Position numbers and translations under genes: made by a program. The notes under the pieces were generated by a model. The model was given only the letters and a program-made list of their open reading frames with translations. It did no database searches and had not been told where the DNA came from. From Hedera helix (Eukaryota; Streptophyta; Magnoliopsida; Apiales; Araliaceae), in the NCBI GenBank assembly GCA_947179155.2, contig OX359266.1, positions 12,149,098-12,213,097 of the forward strand: DNA of 64,000 nucleotides, given 5' to 3'. Below are positions 11,563-23,993 of the stretch, piece by piece. Numbering within the stretch: position 1 is the first letter of the stretch; every line of letters begins with the position of its first letter.

Positions 11563-14500
11563 ATGGATACTGCCTTACCGTTGGAGAAACTATATTTAGG
11601 ATCAAAAGATCTGGATGACTCAGCAACTCATAAAACGAGGTAAGTTCTTATTAAATTAAATCGCCTCACCAGTTATACTTTACTGACAGTTGCTTAAAAT
11701 CTGACAGTGTTGCATTCAGATGGAAGTGATAGTTATCATTGTTTTGGCATGTTTCACCAATGCTACCAAATTTTCTATTCTTTGTTCAACTTTCTAAAGT
11801 TATATGTAGCATGAGTGTAGAACATTTATATTCATGATAAGTTTTGTATTTTTTTGAATCTTTCTTATTTAGATTCCTGTGTTTTTGTTCTTATTATCAT
11901 TATGGTTATCCTCTGGTGTTCACAAAGTGATGCGAAAAAAAGAAAAGGTTTAGGCAGAGTTATGCAGCTAATTGAAACTATACATTAAATCTAACAATTA
12001 CTGTTCAGGAAATATAATTGTTGCAACCATATTAGAGGTCTAAAATGTTAGCTTGAGTGGCATCTCCTAATCCTAAAAATTGAACGGCAAGGAATATGAG
12101 TTCCATTTGGGTATCAATGTTTGTCTGAATATATAACAAGTACTACCAAAATATATTAAAGGTATAGACAGTTAGAAACTTCACTATCCAGCTGTATGTA
12201 ACACCTCCTTTCTTTTGGAGTATCTTTTTCACCTGGCAGACTAACTTTCTCTCTCTGTTGCAATAATAGGGAAACAGTGTCTGTAGTTTTATTGTCTGCT
12301 GGAAGTTTCAATCCTCCTACATATATGCATCTACGTCTTTTTGGTAAGTAGTTCCTAAGCTTGATTCTTGCCGAGCAAAACTTCAAGCTTAAGTGCTTAA
12401 TCTAGAATTAAGATTTTAACACCAAAATCCCTTGGAATGAACTTCTTGCGCAGATTCAATATCCTTCTGTTGTTAAGATTATGCATAGATTATAAATAAA
12501 TAAAATCTATGTACGAGTCAATATATTTTTTACGGTTTTTATCTGTTGTGATATACTTTATCCAAAATTTTCTTGATTATGTTGTGAACTTTTACGTTGT
12601 CTGTAGTTGATCAACAGAGGAGTGCAAATTTGTTTCCAAACCTAAGTTTTATTATTAATCTCAATAACTAGTAAAGTGTGGTTTCTTAGCTATTTGATGT
12701 CTTCTTTTCACTCCTTGCAAAAGTATGAAAGCATTGCTCCTGTGTGTCAGTTGTTAATATGGGTTGGATCCAAGTTAGATGTCCCTGTATATATTGATGT
12801 CTGTATGTCTGACCATTATTATATAGATATTTGCTAAATTTTCAGTGGAGATGCATATTTGTTTACGTATACATTTATTAAGCTCATATGAAAAAATATA
12901 CTGATTTATTTGTGTTTGTGCTTAGAGCTGGCTAGAGACGCATTAAATTCAGAGGGGTTCTCTGTTATTGGAGGATATATGTCACCTGTAAATGATGCGT
13001 ACAAGAAAAAGGTATGTAGCATTGTGTATCATAACATTAAGCATGCCAGTAATAACTTATAAGTACATTGGAAATTAGGATGTAGATACTGACATCAAAC
13101 TAGCACCCAATCAGAAAACTGGAAAGCCTTTTCCTTTATAAGCAGATTGAATGGTTTTTAAAATGATGGTAAGAAAGCAAAGGGAATTTTGTGCTAGATT
13201 CTTTAACAGGTTATAGCGGTCTAGGAATTTCTGTTTTAGTTTTAATGGGAAAGGGGGTGTCTTATAAGTTTGGGCTTGTGCAGGCATCAAAATGTTTATT
13301 ACATATGTGGAGTACTATGATTGGCTGAGAAGAGACTATTGTTTAGGGGGAAAAGTAACATCTCATGTGACACTCTTGATAGTTTATTAACTCTATTTAT
13401 AGGTTCAGCTAAATCTACAGAGTTTTGACTTAATTAATGGTATATATGTAGATATATTAAAAATTCAGTTCATTAATGAAAAGTTTTGTATCTTATGTGT
13501 AGCAACCTGGGTCAAATCCCGAGTTCGAATTAAATCATAGCATACTAAGGCCCAGTGCGTTTTTTCAATAATATCTTCTTGGTCATCTTATCCCATTATA
13601 AACTTACCCAAAATGCCATAACTGAAGGTATTAGTGATAGCAGCTTGAGTCTTTATATACATATGTCAAACTATCCCACATGTTACTATGTGGTACTGGA
13701 CTGTTATATTTTGTCTTGATTCAACTAAGTACGTGTGTTTCCATTGATTGAGTTTTAAATATTTTTATGGATATGCCACTAATTAAACTAAAACTACATA
13801 CTTTTGGTCCTTTTGGAATATCTATCATGGCACGCTAGCTTTTTTCTATCGATATTGTTCACAGAATTATGAGATCTTTGAAGTATCTAGTACATCACAT
13901 AAATTTGCTTTTTATGGGTAATTTTGGCCTCAAGTATGAGAATTGAAACCAATGACCTTGAGATTGTTCCTCAAGCCTTTGCCATTTCTGTTATATAGTT
14001 TCCCCAAAATATATATCATGTTACAGAAGCTGGTATCTATAAAGCACATACACTTTCCGAAGGTCAGCGAGTTAGTGTCTGTGCCGTCTCGAACATGGAT
14101 GTGGACACATGTTGGGACAAGTCTCGACACTTTCTTTCTTTCGTTTTGAATTACGAACATGTAACGACATGTTGGGGACATTTTTTTGGTTTTAATTTCA
14201 CCGTGATTATTACTTTATTACACTTTTGATGGAATATTTGACTCCTATATATTGGCTATGTTATAAATGCAAATGCTACATTTAGAGATGTTTATTATAT
14301 AACATGCTAGCGTTTTCACTATTTTTCTTGATCGTTATTATGCTCTATTAGTAATTAAATCTATTTATTATAGAAATAAATTTATATTCATTAGCAATAT
14401 GTATAAAATTTAGGCAATCCCCCAATGTGTGGTATCCTCTTTTTGGAAAATGTCATGTCTCGTGTCGTGTATTGTAGTATCTCTGTCTCGTATCGGTATT

Positions 14501-17266
14501 AGTAGATTATTTCAGTTGGTATCATTTGAATATTAGCGATCACTATCTCCATCTAATTGACTTAAGTTGACTTTTTGATTTTTTTACGCATGTTTAGGCT
14601 TTTCTAGGACACCCTCGTTTATTTTCAATATTTGTTTCTCAATACAAAAATTTAATCTTAAATTTTAATGTTTAAAATACTCACATTTTTTGGGTCTTAA
14701 TGTGTCCTACTAGGCTAACCTTAATTTGAGGGGGAAAAGAGAAAAAATACTTACTCAAAAATTCATATGAAACTCTTTTTTTTGGACGAGGGAATATAAT
14801 GCTGCCTGCTCATTGAGTTTGTTTCTACACCTGATCATTGAGTCATGATCAAGAAATATTGTGCTTGAATAAGTAGTTTACAACTCAATTAGAAATTTCA
14901 AGTTTTTATGCTTCCTTTACAGCGTAAATTTTAATTTTTTAATGAAACTGTAGCTGACTGTGGTTCTTTTAATAGGGTCTTATATCGGCTGAACATCGTA
15001 TTTCAATGTGTCATCAAGCTTGCAAAAGTTCTGATTTTGTAATGGTGGACCCCTGGGAGGTCTCTCTCTCTCCCCATATGTACAGATCTGTATAGCCCTC
15101 TAACATGTTGAAAATTTTTAAGAAATTTTGCATGTCATTTTAGTAATATTGCTATATTGGTTTTGCTTAGTATTTATTTCCTTGCATCTAGACTCTATTG
15201 ACATATAACTACTGGCTAACATCTAATTATATATGTGTATTTTGATTTTAAACTTATGCTTTTTTTATAGGCAAATCAGTGTACCTTCCAGCGCACATTG
15301 ACTATCTTGTCCAGAATCAAAAGTTCCTTGGGTGATAGTGGACTGGTTGAGAGTGGTAGGCTTGCAGTATCATTTCTTTCCTTCTTCACTTGAACAATCG
15401 AATTGGATGCCAAATTTAATCAGTGTTTGTTACAAATGCTTTATCATACGAGTTAAACAGGAATTGTATGATTGAAAAAGCTTTGTATTAAGAATCTACT
15501 GTATTTAGATTCCTTTATCCAAGCCTTTTAGTCAGTCTGTGTTACCTTGTTTTTTGTTTTTTGCTTAAACAGATCCATTTTCTCATAGATTAGTCTTGGA
15601 GGTATTTCTGATTTTCTTGTGGAACTAATATGACTCTTTATTTGATAATCATTTGCGAAGGTACACGTGTTTTAATCTAATAATAGAGTCACATATGCAC
15701 CTGTGTATAATTCTGATTCTGAACATTATTACAATAAGTACTAATACTATTTTGTTTCAGGTTTTGCATACTGTTTTTATTCTATATTGTATTGCACACA
15801 TATTGTGTTTTTGTATCCAATATGATGTCATTCTCATTACTTGTATATTCTGCTTGTAGCATCATCCCTGAAGGTAATGCTTGTCTGCGGTTCTGATCTG
15901 CTAGAATCTTTCAGCACTCCTGGAGCATGGATTCCTGAGCAGGTGAAAATTATTGAGAAAATTTCAAGAGTCAATACTACCACAAAATTCTGTTTATCCT
16001 TTCAATTTTGATGCCATGACCACTCAATTTGTTAGTGGTACAAAAGCTCACAATGCAATGACGGTGACTGCATGTCACAAATCTCTGTTTCATTAACAAA
16101 AAATATTGTGCAATGATACTGCATCCTTATTATTGGGATGATGTAGACATGCAATCCCCATCTTGGTATAGTGAGCCTCTAATACCTCATAAAGTGGCAA
16201 GTTTTAGTGCAAAAGGTTATTTTTCTGTTATTTTGTGAATATCCAAAAAAGTAATCTAACATTTGCTTCATTAGGTTTTAGCTTATTGTATGGGAAGAGT
16301 TTAAAATCTTTTGGATTTTTGAAGTGTGGGAGAAATATTTAATTTGAATGCATATCTTCCCATTTCTAGGTCAGGACCCTATGTAGAGAATATGGTGTGG
16401 TTTGCATTCGACGAGAAGGTCAAGACATCGAGAAAATTATTTGCAGTGATGACATTTTGAATGAATACAAGGTATTGTCAGCTGATTTATCGTTGTTTAT
16501 TTTTAGTGTGTTACTTTTTAATTCTCAAATTGGCCAGCTCTGCAGTTAAACATTGTACTCCCTTACAAAATTTAAGGTCATTAGTGACTTTTTGAAGTCC
16601 ATTTTTTGGGACATATACAAAACATAAATTCATTTAATTTTTGTCAATAATGAAATATCTTAAACTATCTAAAAGGTGTTATTAATTGTAAGACTTGATT
16701 ATATCGCAATTGTTAATAAATTATGTCAATTTTGAGTTTAGAAATATCTTAAATCGACTTTAAAAAATCAATTAATATCTTATAATTTGAATCGGAGGGA
16801 GCATATTTCAATGTCTGTTGGCTTCTTTGTTTTGATTCTTCAAGTAATGCTACTAATTCTGAGTTGAAATAATAAAAACCCCAGTTAAACATAATGATTT
16901 TCTCGAGATTGTCCATGCTCTAGAAAGGGATACTAGGGTTTTAAATTTCAATATGATAAAATCTACTTGTTCATATCCTTCTACTTTATGTATTCTTGCA
17001 GAATAACATCAAAATCGTGGATGAAGTGGTTCCAAACCGAATTAGTTCAACGCGAGTAAGGTAATAATGATCTCTTAGGTGTTTGCATTTAACAGTGGGT
17101 ACGACGATTTCGTTGGTTTGATGAATTTTATGGTAGAGGAGCTTACTTGTATTATAATGTCGCTTCTAGGGATTGCATTTCTAGAGGGTTATCAGTGAAA
17201 TATTTAACACCAGATGAAGTAATTGATTACATCAAGCATCACAATCTGTACTCGAACTCCGCCTGA
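11563..17266 (+). CDS. NMNAT: Nicotinamide/nicotinate mononucleotide adenylyltransferase, copy 1
   Basis: The enzyme transfers AMP from ATP to NMN or NaMN, giving NAD+ or deamido-NAD+. Nine exons join in frame with GT-AG introns: 11563-11639, 12270-12343, 12926-13011, 14976-15059, 15271-15355, 15860-15942, 16370-16471, 17002-17060, 17170-17266 (747 nt, 248 residues). The nucleotide-binding GSFNPPTYMHLRLFE spans exons 2-3 at residues 37-51, with the TxxH form of the family's (H/T)xxH. GGYMSPVNDAYKKKGL, DFVMVDPWEA, VMLVCGSDLLESF and the C-terminal ISSTRVR are all present. Length is close to the plant enzyme of about 240 residues. The start MDTALPLEKL matches the usual plant N-terminus and has A at -3 and G at +4. 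An in-frame ATG at 11506 would add 19 residues. It is paralogous to 32996-38731, with residues such as DILNEY more family-like here. Function is by family homology. Confidence 0.93.
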
Positions 17267-18052
17267 TAGTGATGATCACCTGGCCGGATTTTGTAATCCG
17301 ACGTATCGTTATTTCTTCTCCGATCTAAGAATTTTCTCATTCGGTGAACCATTATTTACGAGTTATGGAGCTATATTGATGATAATTGTGAAATTAGATA
17401 CATGTGTAAGCGAATGTTGTAGTTATGTAATTATGTTGTGTCTCGGTAATAAGGGGGACAACAAAGAACCTCATACTGTATATTTAACAAATGAACTATC
17501 AATATTTAATAATTAAATTAACTCCGTTTCTTATAGTATATTTTCTTCCGTTCTAAATTATTGATTTTTGTTGATTTTTAAAAATTAATTTAAAATATTT
17601 TTAAATTTAAAAATAAATTACTTATTAAAAATAATAAAATTTATAATAAGTAATATTTTTTAGATAATTTATAATATGTGTTATTATATTAATTAAAATT
17701 AAAATAATTTATATTAATTTTGAATTTAAAAATATCTTAATTTGATTTTAAAAAGTCAATAATGATACGATAATATAAAACAGATGAAATAATATATTCT
17801 AGTAGTTGTATTTTTATTAATGGAGCAAACGACCGTCTTATTTTTATTGACAATAATATAAAATAACATAATATTGTTTACCATACCTAACGCGTTATAA
17901 TTCTTTCACTATATAATTGAATTGTTCTTGGACGTATGTCACATTGATATATTAGATTTTTAATTGAAAGGATCAAAAAGCTTAAAAACTTTATGTTTTT
18001 AAAATAGTAGACGTTATCAAACTTTATGAGATATGATCAAAATCAATTGAAA
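17267..18052 (+). other. 3' flank of NMNAT copy 1
   Basis: AT-rich sequence homologous to 38732-39562. It should hold the 3' UTR and polyadenylation signals, but no single signal stands out. A short G run near 17451 has five Gs where copy 2 has a 38-base tract. The frame open at 17223-17516 is a shadow of the last exon. Confidence 0.6.
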
Positions 18053-18966
18053 TTAGGGATAATTCACACCTGAAAAATACGGCATAACTAATATAACAGT
18101 TGAGTACTGTATCTAATATTTTTAAATTGAAAATTTTAAAACTGTTGTGAACTTTCAGTTCCATAATAAAACTGAGAGTCTAATTATTAATACAAAAAGT
18201 TTGATACTTAATCCAGTTATAGTTTATTTTTTAGGTAAATATTAGTGTGTTACTCATTCCCGACTTAAAATTAGTTATTGACAGGTTTGAGCAATTAATT
18301 GATTGACGATAGCGGCTCAAATTTATGTAATATAATATTTTCGGGTATCACACACACCTTTTCTTTATTGACAAAACAGAATGAGAAGTTTGACAATATT
18401 TATTTGCCTCCAGTATCTCTAACTATCGATCAATATGATTCATGAATAGTATTTCATGTGGAAAAAAATGGTAGTACTGCAAGCTATTTGGTGGTATCCA
18501 ATGAGGAAAAAAGAAGAAGATGTAAAAATCCAAAAGAAAGACTTTTGAATATATACCCAAAAATATAAAATGAGCACTCGAAGTCCAAACAAAAAAGTAT
18601 TATCATAATACCAACTAAATCGCATCACCATAACATTTTTTCCTCTATATTTTTTTCTTGAAATTAGACAATAGATTCTCATACCATAGTTGCTTTCGAT
18701 ATAGCCCATAAAAACACCAAATATATGACACGTAATTGCTCGTGCCTAAAGGCATGACATAGATTAAAATTTCAAAAATACTCTATTAACTAAAAACTCT
18801 TTGCAACTTAAAATAATTTACAAATTAATTAGAATGAATCTGAACTGTCCCTGTGATTTTCTGCCCAAATCAATTTGCATGTGAAAACATAATGATCGCA
18901 ATATCCGAAAAACAGAAAAATGACGTCAATGCTAAAAGGGTGACCCATGTTATTTACGTGCAATTT

Positions 18967-19166
18967 ATTTATTTATTTATTATTATTATTATTATTACTA
19001 TTATTATAATAATTATTATTATTATTATTATTATTGCTATTATTATAATTATTATTGTTATTACTATTATTATAATTATAATTGTTATTATTATTATTAT
19101 TATTATTACTACTACTACTACTACTACTATTATTATTATTATTATTATTATTACTACTACTATTAC

Positions 19167-19200
<34 letters not shown>

Positions 19201-19255
19201 ACTATTATTATAATTAGTATTGTTATTATTATTATTATTATTATTATAATTGTTA

Positions 19256-19328
<73 letters not shown>

Positions 19329-19329
19329 T
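18967..19329. repeat. (ATT)n microsatellite, left part
   Basis: An uninterrupted ATT-rich array with ACT and ATA variants. It is split by the solo LTR and resumes at 22219-22255. The reading frames across it are low-complexity artefacts. Confidence 0.93.
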
Positions 19330-22218
19330 TGTTGAAGGTTGTTTGATTTGATGATGATGACTGTTGTGCAAAAATGATTGTGGTAAATGTACTTACATTG
19401 TTGACTGTCAAGGTGTATCTGACAAAGTGCTTATGTGTTAATGTGTTTATGTGCTTACTTGATTAGGTGCGTTGATATTCTAAATGTGCCTATATGGATA
19501 ATTGACAAAATGATTATATGTTAATCAAATTATGTGCCTACATGATAATGTGTGTATGATATATTACCTATTTCAAATACTGTGATTTATACACTTGTAT
19601 AACATAAATATGATCTTGTTGAAAACTATCTGTTGCTTATAAAAGAGAATAAAAGTTATCTGGTTCAAATGTTGTAAAGTCCTTTTAAAAGATATATGTG
19701 TACAAAGGACTTAGATTCTAAAGATCAGAAATGTTAGGTTGATCTTTCTGTAGGAGTTACTCTGAATAAAAGATGCATGATATAAGCAGAGTAGCATAAG
19801 AATGAATCATTGTTGTATTTATGTATGACAGAGTCTGTAAAGTCCTTTCAATATATATAATAATGTAAGAATGTACGAAAGGGCTTAGTTAGAAAAGATC
19901 AAATCTGTTAGGTTGATCTTATGTTAGATCTGATCAGTCTATATGATCGTAGAATGAACTCTACGATTCCAAGTAAAGAAGACTCAACGATTCAGTATGA
20001 TTCGTAGAGTGAAACATTCGACTTCTTACCAGGATAACTCTACGATCATCAAAGAGAGACAAATGTGCAAGAGGTCTACTGAATATACAAGCTAAATTAA
20101 AAGACTAATCAAGTACAAATCGTGGAGCAGAACTCTACGATCGTCAAACAGACAGCTAAGCAAGACTGCAGTTGACGCAGAACTAGAGAAGAAAAGTACT
20201 CTACGATATACTCAATCTAGCAAGATTGTAGAGTAAACTTGAAGAACAAGCACATACGAGAACTATACGATTTGCATAGTTAGAAGAAATCATAGAGTGA
20301 AACCGGATGACAAGATAATGCAGAAGACTGTTCTACACATGGAACAATCGTTGAGTAGAAATAAAGGATGTGCCAACTAAGACAACAACTCAACGATTCC
20401 ACTAAAAAGCACTGTAGTCAGCAACTTCACGACTTACACAGAAGGACAAGCTAGTAGAACGGAATCATAACGCAAAGTACTGCAGACAAACTCTACGATC
20501 TGAACAAAACAACAAGATCGCAGAGTAAAAGAGAAGATCGCTCCAACTCAACCTTTTACCCGACATACTTCAAGTAACGAGTGAAGCTGAATTCGTAGAG
20601 TCTGAATGAGCAGACAATCATTCTACGAATTCACTATAAGAAGCAGTAAATGAACATAACTGCAATATGGTGCGAGAGGAAAGAGTATATTTCTCTTCCA
20701 GATTCGAAAGAGATTAAGTGTTTTTGAGATACAGATGCATGTCAGAGTCACAGAAGACTTTGTGCCTAAACGACTATAAGTCAGGACCCACTGCTCAGGA
20801 AAAAGGTGAATAAAGTCAGACTAATGGGACATCTCTAAATGCATCAGAACAACTGGTTCTAAAAGTCAAGGAAGATATTTATTGATGGATCAGAAGATTA
20901 ATTAGCAAAGAATATAATAATCTTTGCTGAATAACTCTGTGAGTGCAACGACTATAAATTTAGAGAGAGCTAAGCTACAGTTTGATATATCAGAACATGT
21001 CAGAAAAGGGAAAAAGCACTGACACAAGCAACAGAAAGTCAACATCAGAGATATCAAGGATCTGCACAAAGCCAAAGAAACCCAACGGATCTTTCAACGG
21101 TAAAATATGCACAAAGATATAAAGGCTTTAATAATTCACAGAAAAGTTGTTGTTGTTGAAATACAAGAAAGGATGGTGGACAACAACAGATCGTAGAGTT
21201 AAATAGAAAATGAATATGCTGAAAAACTCCACGATCCATCAGAACACTAATACTGAATTGAGAGAGACATAGAGAGAAAGAACTCTATTACAAGAGAAGT
21301 GTTCAGAGCTGCTATGCACGTGGTAGAGAGAAGCTTACACGCCAACTTGATACAGACATGGAAGCAACTGAGTACTAAAAGGAATGAGCATTACAGTCAT
21401 CTCAGAAGCCCATATCGAGAAGCTATAAACAGTCTATGATAAGAAGGAACAACTGAGTACCGAAAGGAAGGAGCTTCACAGTCATCTCAGGAGTTCGTCT
21501 CGAGAAGTTATCAAGTACTAAAGGAGCTGAAGTACAAAAGCCTAGTAGCACAATGGGTGATCACAAGAAGATATTGAGCATATAAAGAAGCCAAGCATCA
21601 TTGCCGAACTCAATATCATTTCAAGAATGATCACATCCTGCTACTGAGTATTTAAAGTCAATGGAACTTAAAGTACAACTCAGTAGCAACTCCAACATCT
21701 ATCAACAAGCAAGGAGCCAAGTCTGTTGGACTTGAAGAGGGCAATTATGTCCTTGTCTTAGTGACTAAAACTAGCCAAACCTGTTGGGTTTGAAGGGTTC
21801 TTAGTGAACCAGAGTTTCCAGGCCTGATGTGCTTGAAGGGTTCTGTATAAACCATTCTTAGTGGATTTCCTACTCGTTGTAGTAGAAGAGTGGAGTAGGA
21901 GTTATTCAATCTCCGAACCACTTAAAACTCTCTGGTGTTATTTACATTCTGTCATTTACATTCTGTCATATATACATATATAAATACAACTGCTAAAACT
22001 GGTTGACTTGACAACTGGCTATCTTCAATACAGTCTTAACTCAAAGGAGAAGTTTTACTAATCTTTAAGGGGAGCTTTCAAACTAATATTTCGCTGTGCA
22101 AACAAACCTTGATTCAATGAATTAATTGGTAATAAACTTTTGAAGTTAAGTAAAAAGTTTTTAAAAGATCTATTCAACCCCCCCTTCTAGATCACTTGTG
22201 TGCCTCCGGGAACTAACA
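19330..22218 (+). mobile_element. Sirevirus-type solo LTR with 5-bp target duplication
   Basis: A single LTR of 2889 bp starts TGTTGAAGGTTG and ends GGGAACTAACA, flanked by TTACT at 19325-19329 and TTACT at 22219-22223. The TGTT/AACA ends are inverted. Near 19674 and 19836 are two copies of a block with TGTAAAGTCCTTT, AGGACTTAG and TGTTAGGTTGATCTT. The tail AAAAGATCTATTCAACCCCCCC is typical of Sirevirus LTRs. No internal domain remains, so it arose by LTR-LTR recombination. It interrupts the microsatellite inside the Helitron-like insert and is therefore younger. Confidence 0.88.
19946..21236. repeat. Array of alternating inverted ATCGTAGAG / CTCTACGAT motifs
   Basis: Roughly 19 motif copies occur in both orientations. 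Direct copies start near 19946, 20000, 20118, 20225, 20286, 20346, 20516, 20590 and 21188; inverse copies near 19960, 19984, 20038, 20131, 20199, 20262, 20386, 20490, 20619 and 21226. The first pair is a perfect 8-bp inverted repeat with a 6-bp spacer (19946-19967). The array lies in the middle of the LTR. Repeated palindromic LTR motifs are known in Sireviruses; the role here is inferred. Confidence 0.8.
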
Positions 22219-22347
22219 TTACTATTAATATATTAATTATTATTATTATTATAGTGTAGTAGTGAATTTGATTTGGGCGGAAAATGTAAGTGGATAGATT
22301 TTTGAAAAAAATTATTGAATTAAGGGAGAAAATGAGAGATAAATTTG

Positions 22348-22450
22348 TGACCGTTAGATGTTGAAGCCCCAAATAATTTTAGACTGTTAGATGTTGAAGC
22401 CTAAATTGATTAGAGACCGTTAGATGTTAAAACCTTAAGATTTGAGCCGT
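22348..22450. repeat. Three copies of an ACCGTTAGATGTTGAAGCC motif
   Basis: Near-identical copies occur at about 22350, 22383 and 22419 inside the 5'-terminal 120 bases of the Helitron-like insert (minus strand). Such subterminal repeats may be part of its end recognition; that is inference. Confidence 0.6.
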
Positions 22451-22468
22451 TCTGTTTTATATTATAGA

Positions 22469-23040
22469 TATTCAAAATCCCCCCCCCCCCCCACCCCCCC
22501 CCCCATGTTTCAAGACAATTTCTTAACACATGGTAACACTAAAAGTTATTTAATATTGGTTGGGGTATAAAACAAAAAGACTAATTTATTTATTTTTACG
22601 TATAAATTACTATTTTATCATTATATTAAATTTTGTTGTGTTCTAGTAGATAATACAATAGGGATTATAAAATATTAACTTGCGTTATTTAATTCTTTTT
22701 TTATTTGAATTTTATTTTTTTGGACAAAGAACATTAACAAAAAAAGTAGTCCTTTTTCTATTATTTTAAAAACTTAAAAATAAGAAAAATCAGCAAAAAA
22801 TTAATTATTTTTTCCCTCATCTATTGAAAAGGACAATGTACCCACCAAATACTTCTGCTGTAATAAAAGTATAAAGTATACTAGCTAGTGGCTAGTGTAC
22901 AAAGTTTGGTATCCACTTTCCAGTTATGATTGAGAAAAAGTTTACTATGTTTATGAAAAAAATTTCATTGTTTTTTATTGTTAAATATGTGACCTTCAAA
23001 AAGGAATAAATAAAAGTCTAAATTTTCAAAAACTAACTTA
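22469..23040. other. Duplicated intergenic sequence, copy 1, with poly-C tract
   Basis: Homologous to 39570-40140. A 26-base C run with one A lies at 22479-22504, where copy 2 has a short poly-T. No gene was recognised. Confidence 0.7.
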
Positions 23041-23420
23041 ACATATTTGACTAGTTAATCAATGTTTTCATAACTAAACTGATCATTCAATCGAAAATAT
23101 TATCGGGTGGATGGGTCATTAGTTAAATTAGTAATTGAACCGTTATTGAACACGTGATGTTATATGTATATAAAAATTTTATATTATTAATAATTAATAA
23201 AATATTAAAATATCTTATTTTTAATAAACTAAAATATAATGAATTTGTATTACAATAGTACTACAATTGGTTAATTTTAATATTAAAAAAAAAATTGGTA
23301 TTAACAAAATAATTAAAAACCGGTTAATTAGGTCAACTTAACCAGCTTTATCGGTTGAATTATCAATTCAATTCGAATTTTGACCAAATTGATTCAACCA
23401 TACCAAATCGGACCGGATAA
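23041..23420. repeat. Dispersed repeat with GGTTCAAACCGA-type sequence, copy 1
   Basis: Related to 40146-40560 (its paralogue) and to 44840-45566. All share a block on the pattern ATCACTAGTTMAACCAGTNRTTRAACCGTTATTGAAC, an AT-rich middle and a terminal CACTAGGTCAACTTAACCGG block. It looks like a non-autonomous DNA element. Termini were not resolved. Confidence 0.5.
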
Positions 23421-23429
23421 TTTACTATT

Positions 23430-23993
23430 TGAGTGCAAGTCACTTTTTACTATTTGAGTGTTCAACTATAACTTATTCTTCAACTTATAAATTGACTTAT
23501 ATGTTATTTTTGCAAAGTAATAATTTTTTACTTATCAAAAAATGACTTATAACTCATTTTAAATATAAGTGCATCTGACCAAATATAATTAATGGCTATT
23601 CTATCATTTATCGTTTTCACAAATTACATCTAATCTCTCTTATATCTCTCTCCACCCATTCTCCCTCCATCTATTTTTTTATTTTAATATATTAATTGAT
23701 ATTAAAATTTAAAAATAATAATTAAATTTACATTCATTAGGATAAATCTTTAATCAATATTTATTTAAATTTTACTATATTAAAATGTCTAAGATAATAA
23801 TTATAATATTGATAAATAACTCAAGGATATTATTTCAAAGAAAAGAAAAAAGAAAAACTTATAAATATTGAAGTTATGGTTGTTTTTAATGTTTATCTAG
23901 TGTTGGAATGAAAATTTTTATGATTGAATGTTGAATCAAGTATAAGTCAGTATAGTAATCTTTATAATTTATTTTATCTTATAAGTCAGTATT
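23430..23993. repeat. MITE-like AT-rich repeat, cut by a Sirevirus LTR
   Basis: Contains ACTTATAAATTGACTTATA and AAATGACTTATAACT blocks and is homologous to 40835-41450. Copy 2 continues to a GCCGAACGGACCC end at about 41508. Here it stops at 23993, where TGTTAGACG begins. Confidence 0.45.

Larger units (their letters stand above)
18053..22468 (-). mobile_element. Helitron-like insertion in copy 1 (empty site in copy 2)
   Basis: On the minus strand the insert starts TCTATAATATAAAACAGAACG at 22468 and ends CCCTAA at 18053. It is flanked by A on the left and T on the right with no target duplication, as Helitrons insert. Copy 2 reads CAATTGAAATATTCAAGG at 39561-39578, exactly the empty site. 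It encodes no Rep/helicase, so it is non-autonomous. No clear hairpin sits at the 3' end. It contains an (ATT)n array and a nested solo LTR. Confidence 0.72.

Noticed and set aside
13930..14181. Conserved overlapping frames in an NMNAT intron (also 35362-35631) as possible nested gene
   Set aside because: Conservation reflects the recent duplication. The stretch resembles a degenerate SINE-like or small-element remnant (ATTGAAACC / ATGACCTCGAG block) but no clear A and B boxes could be set.
17223..17516. 97-codon frame at the end of NMNAT copy 1 (and 38688-38948 in copy 2)
   Set aside because: Shifted-frame shadow of the last exon running into the 3' flank; not conserved past the exon.
18853..19371. 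Two long frames over the second microsatellite
   Set aside because: Same artefact; the array is also interrupted by a transposon insertion.
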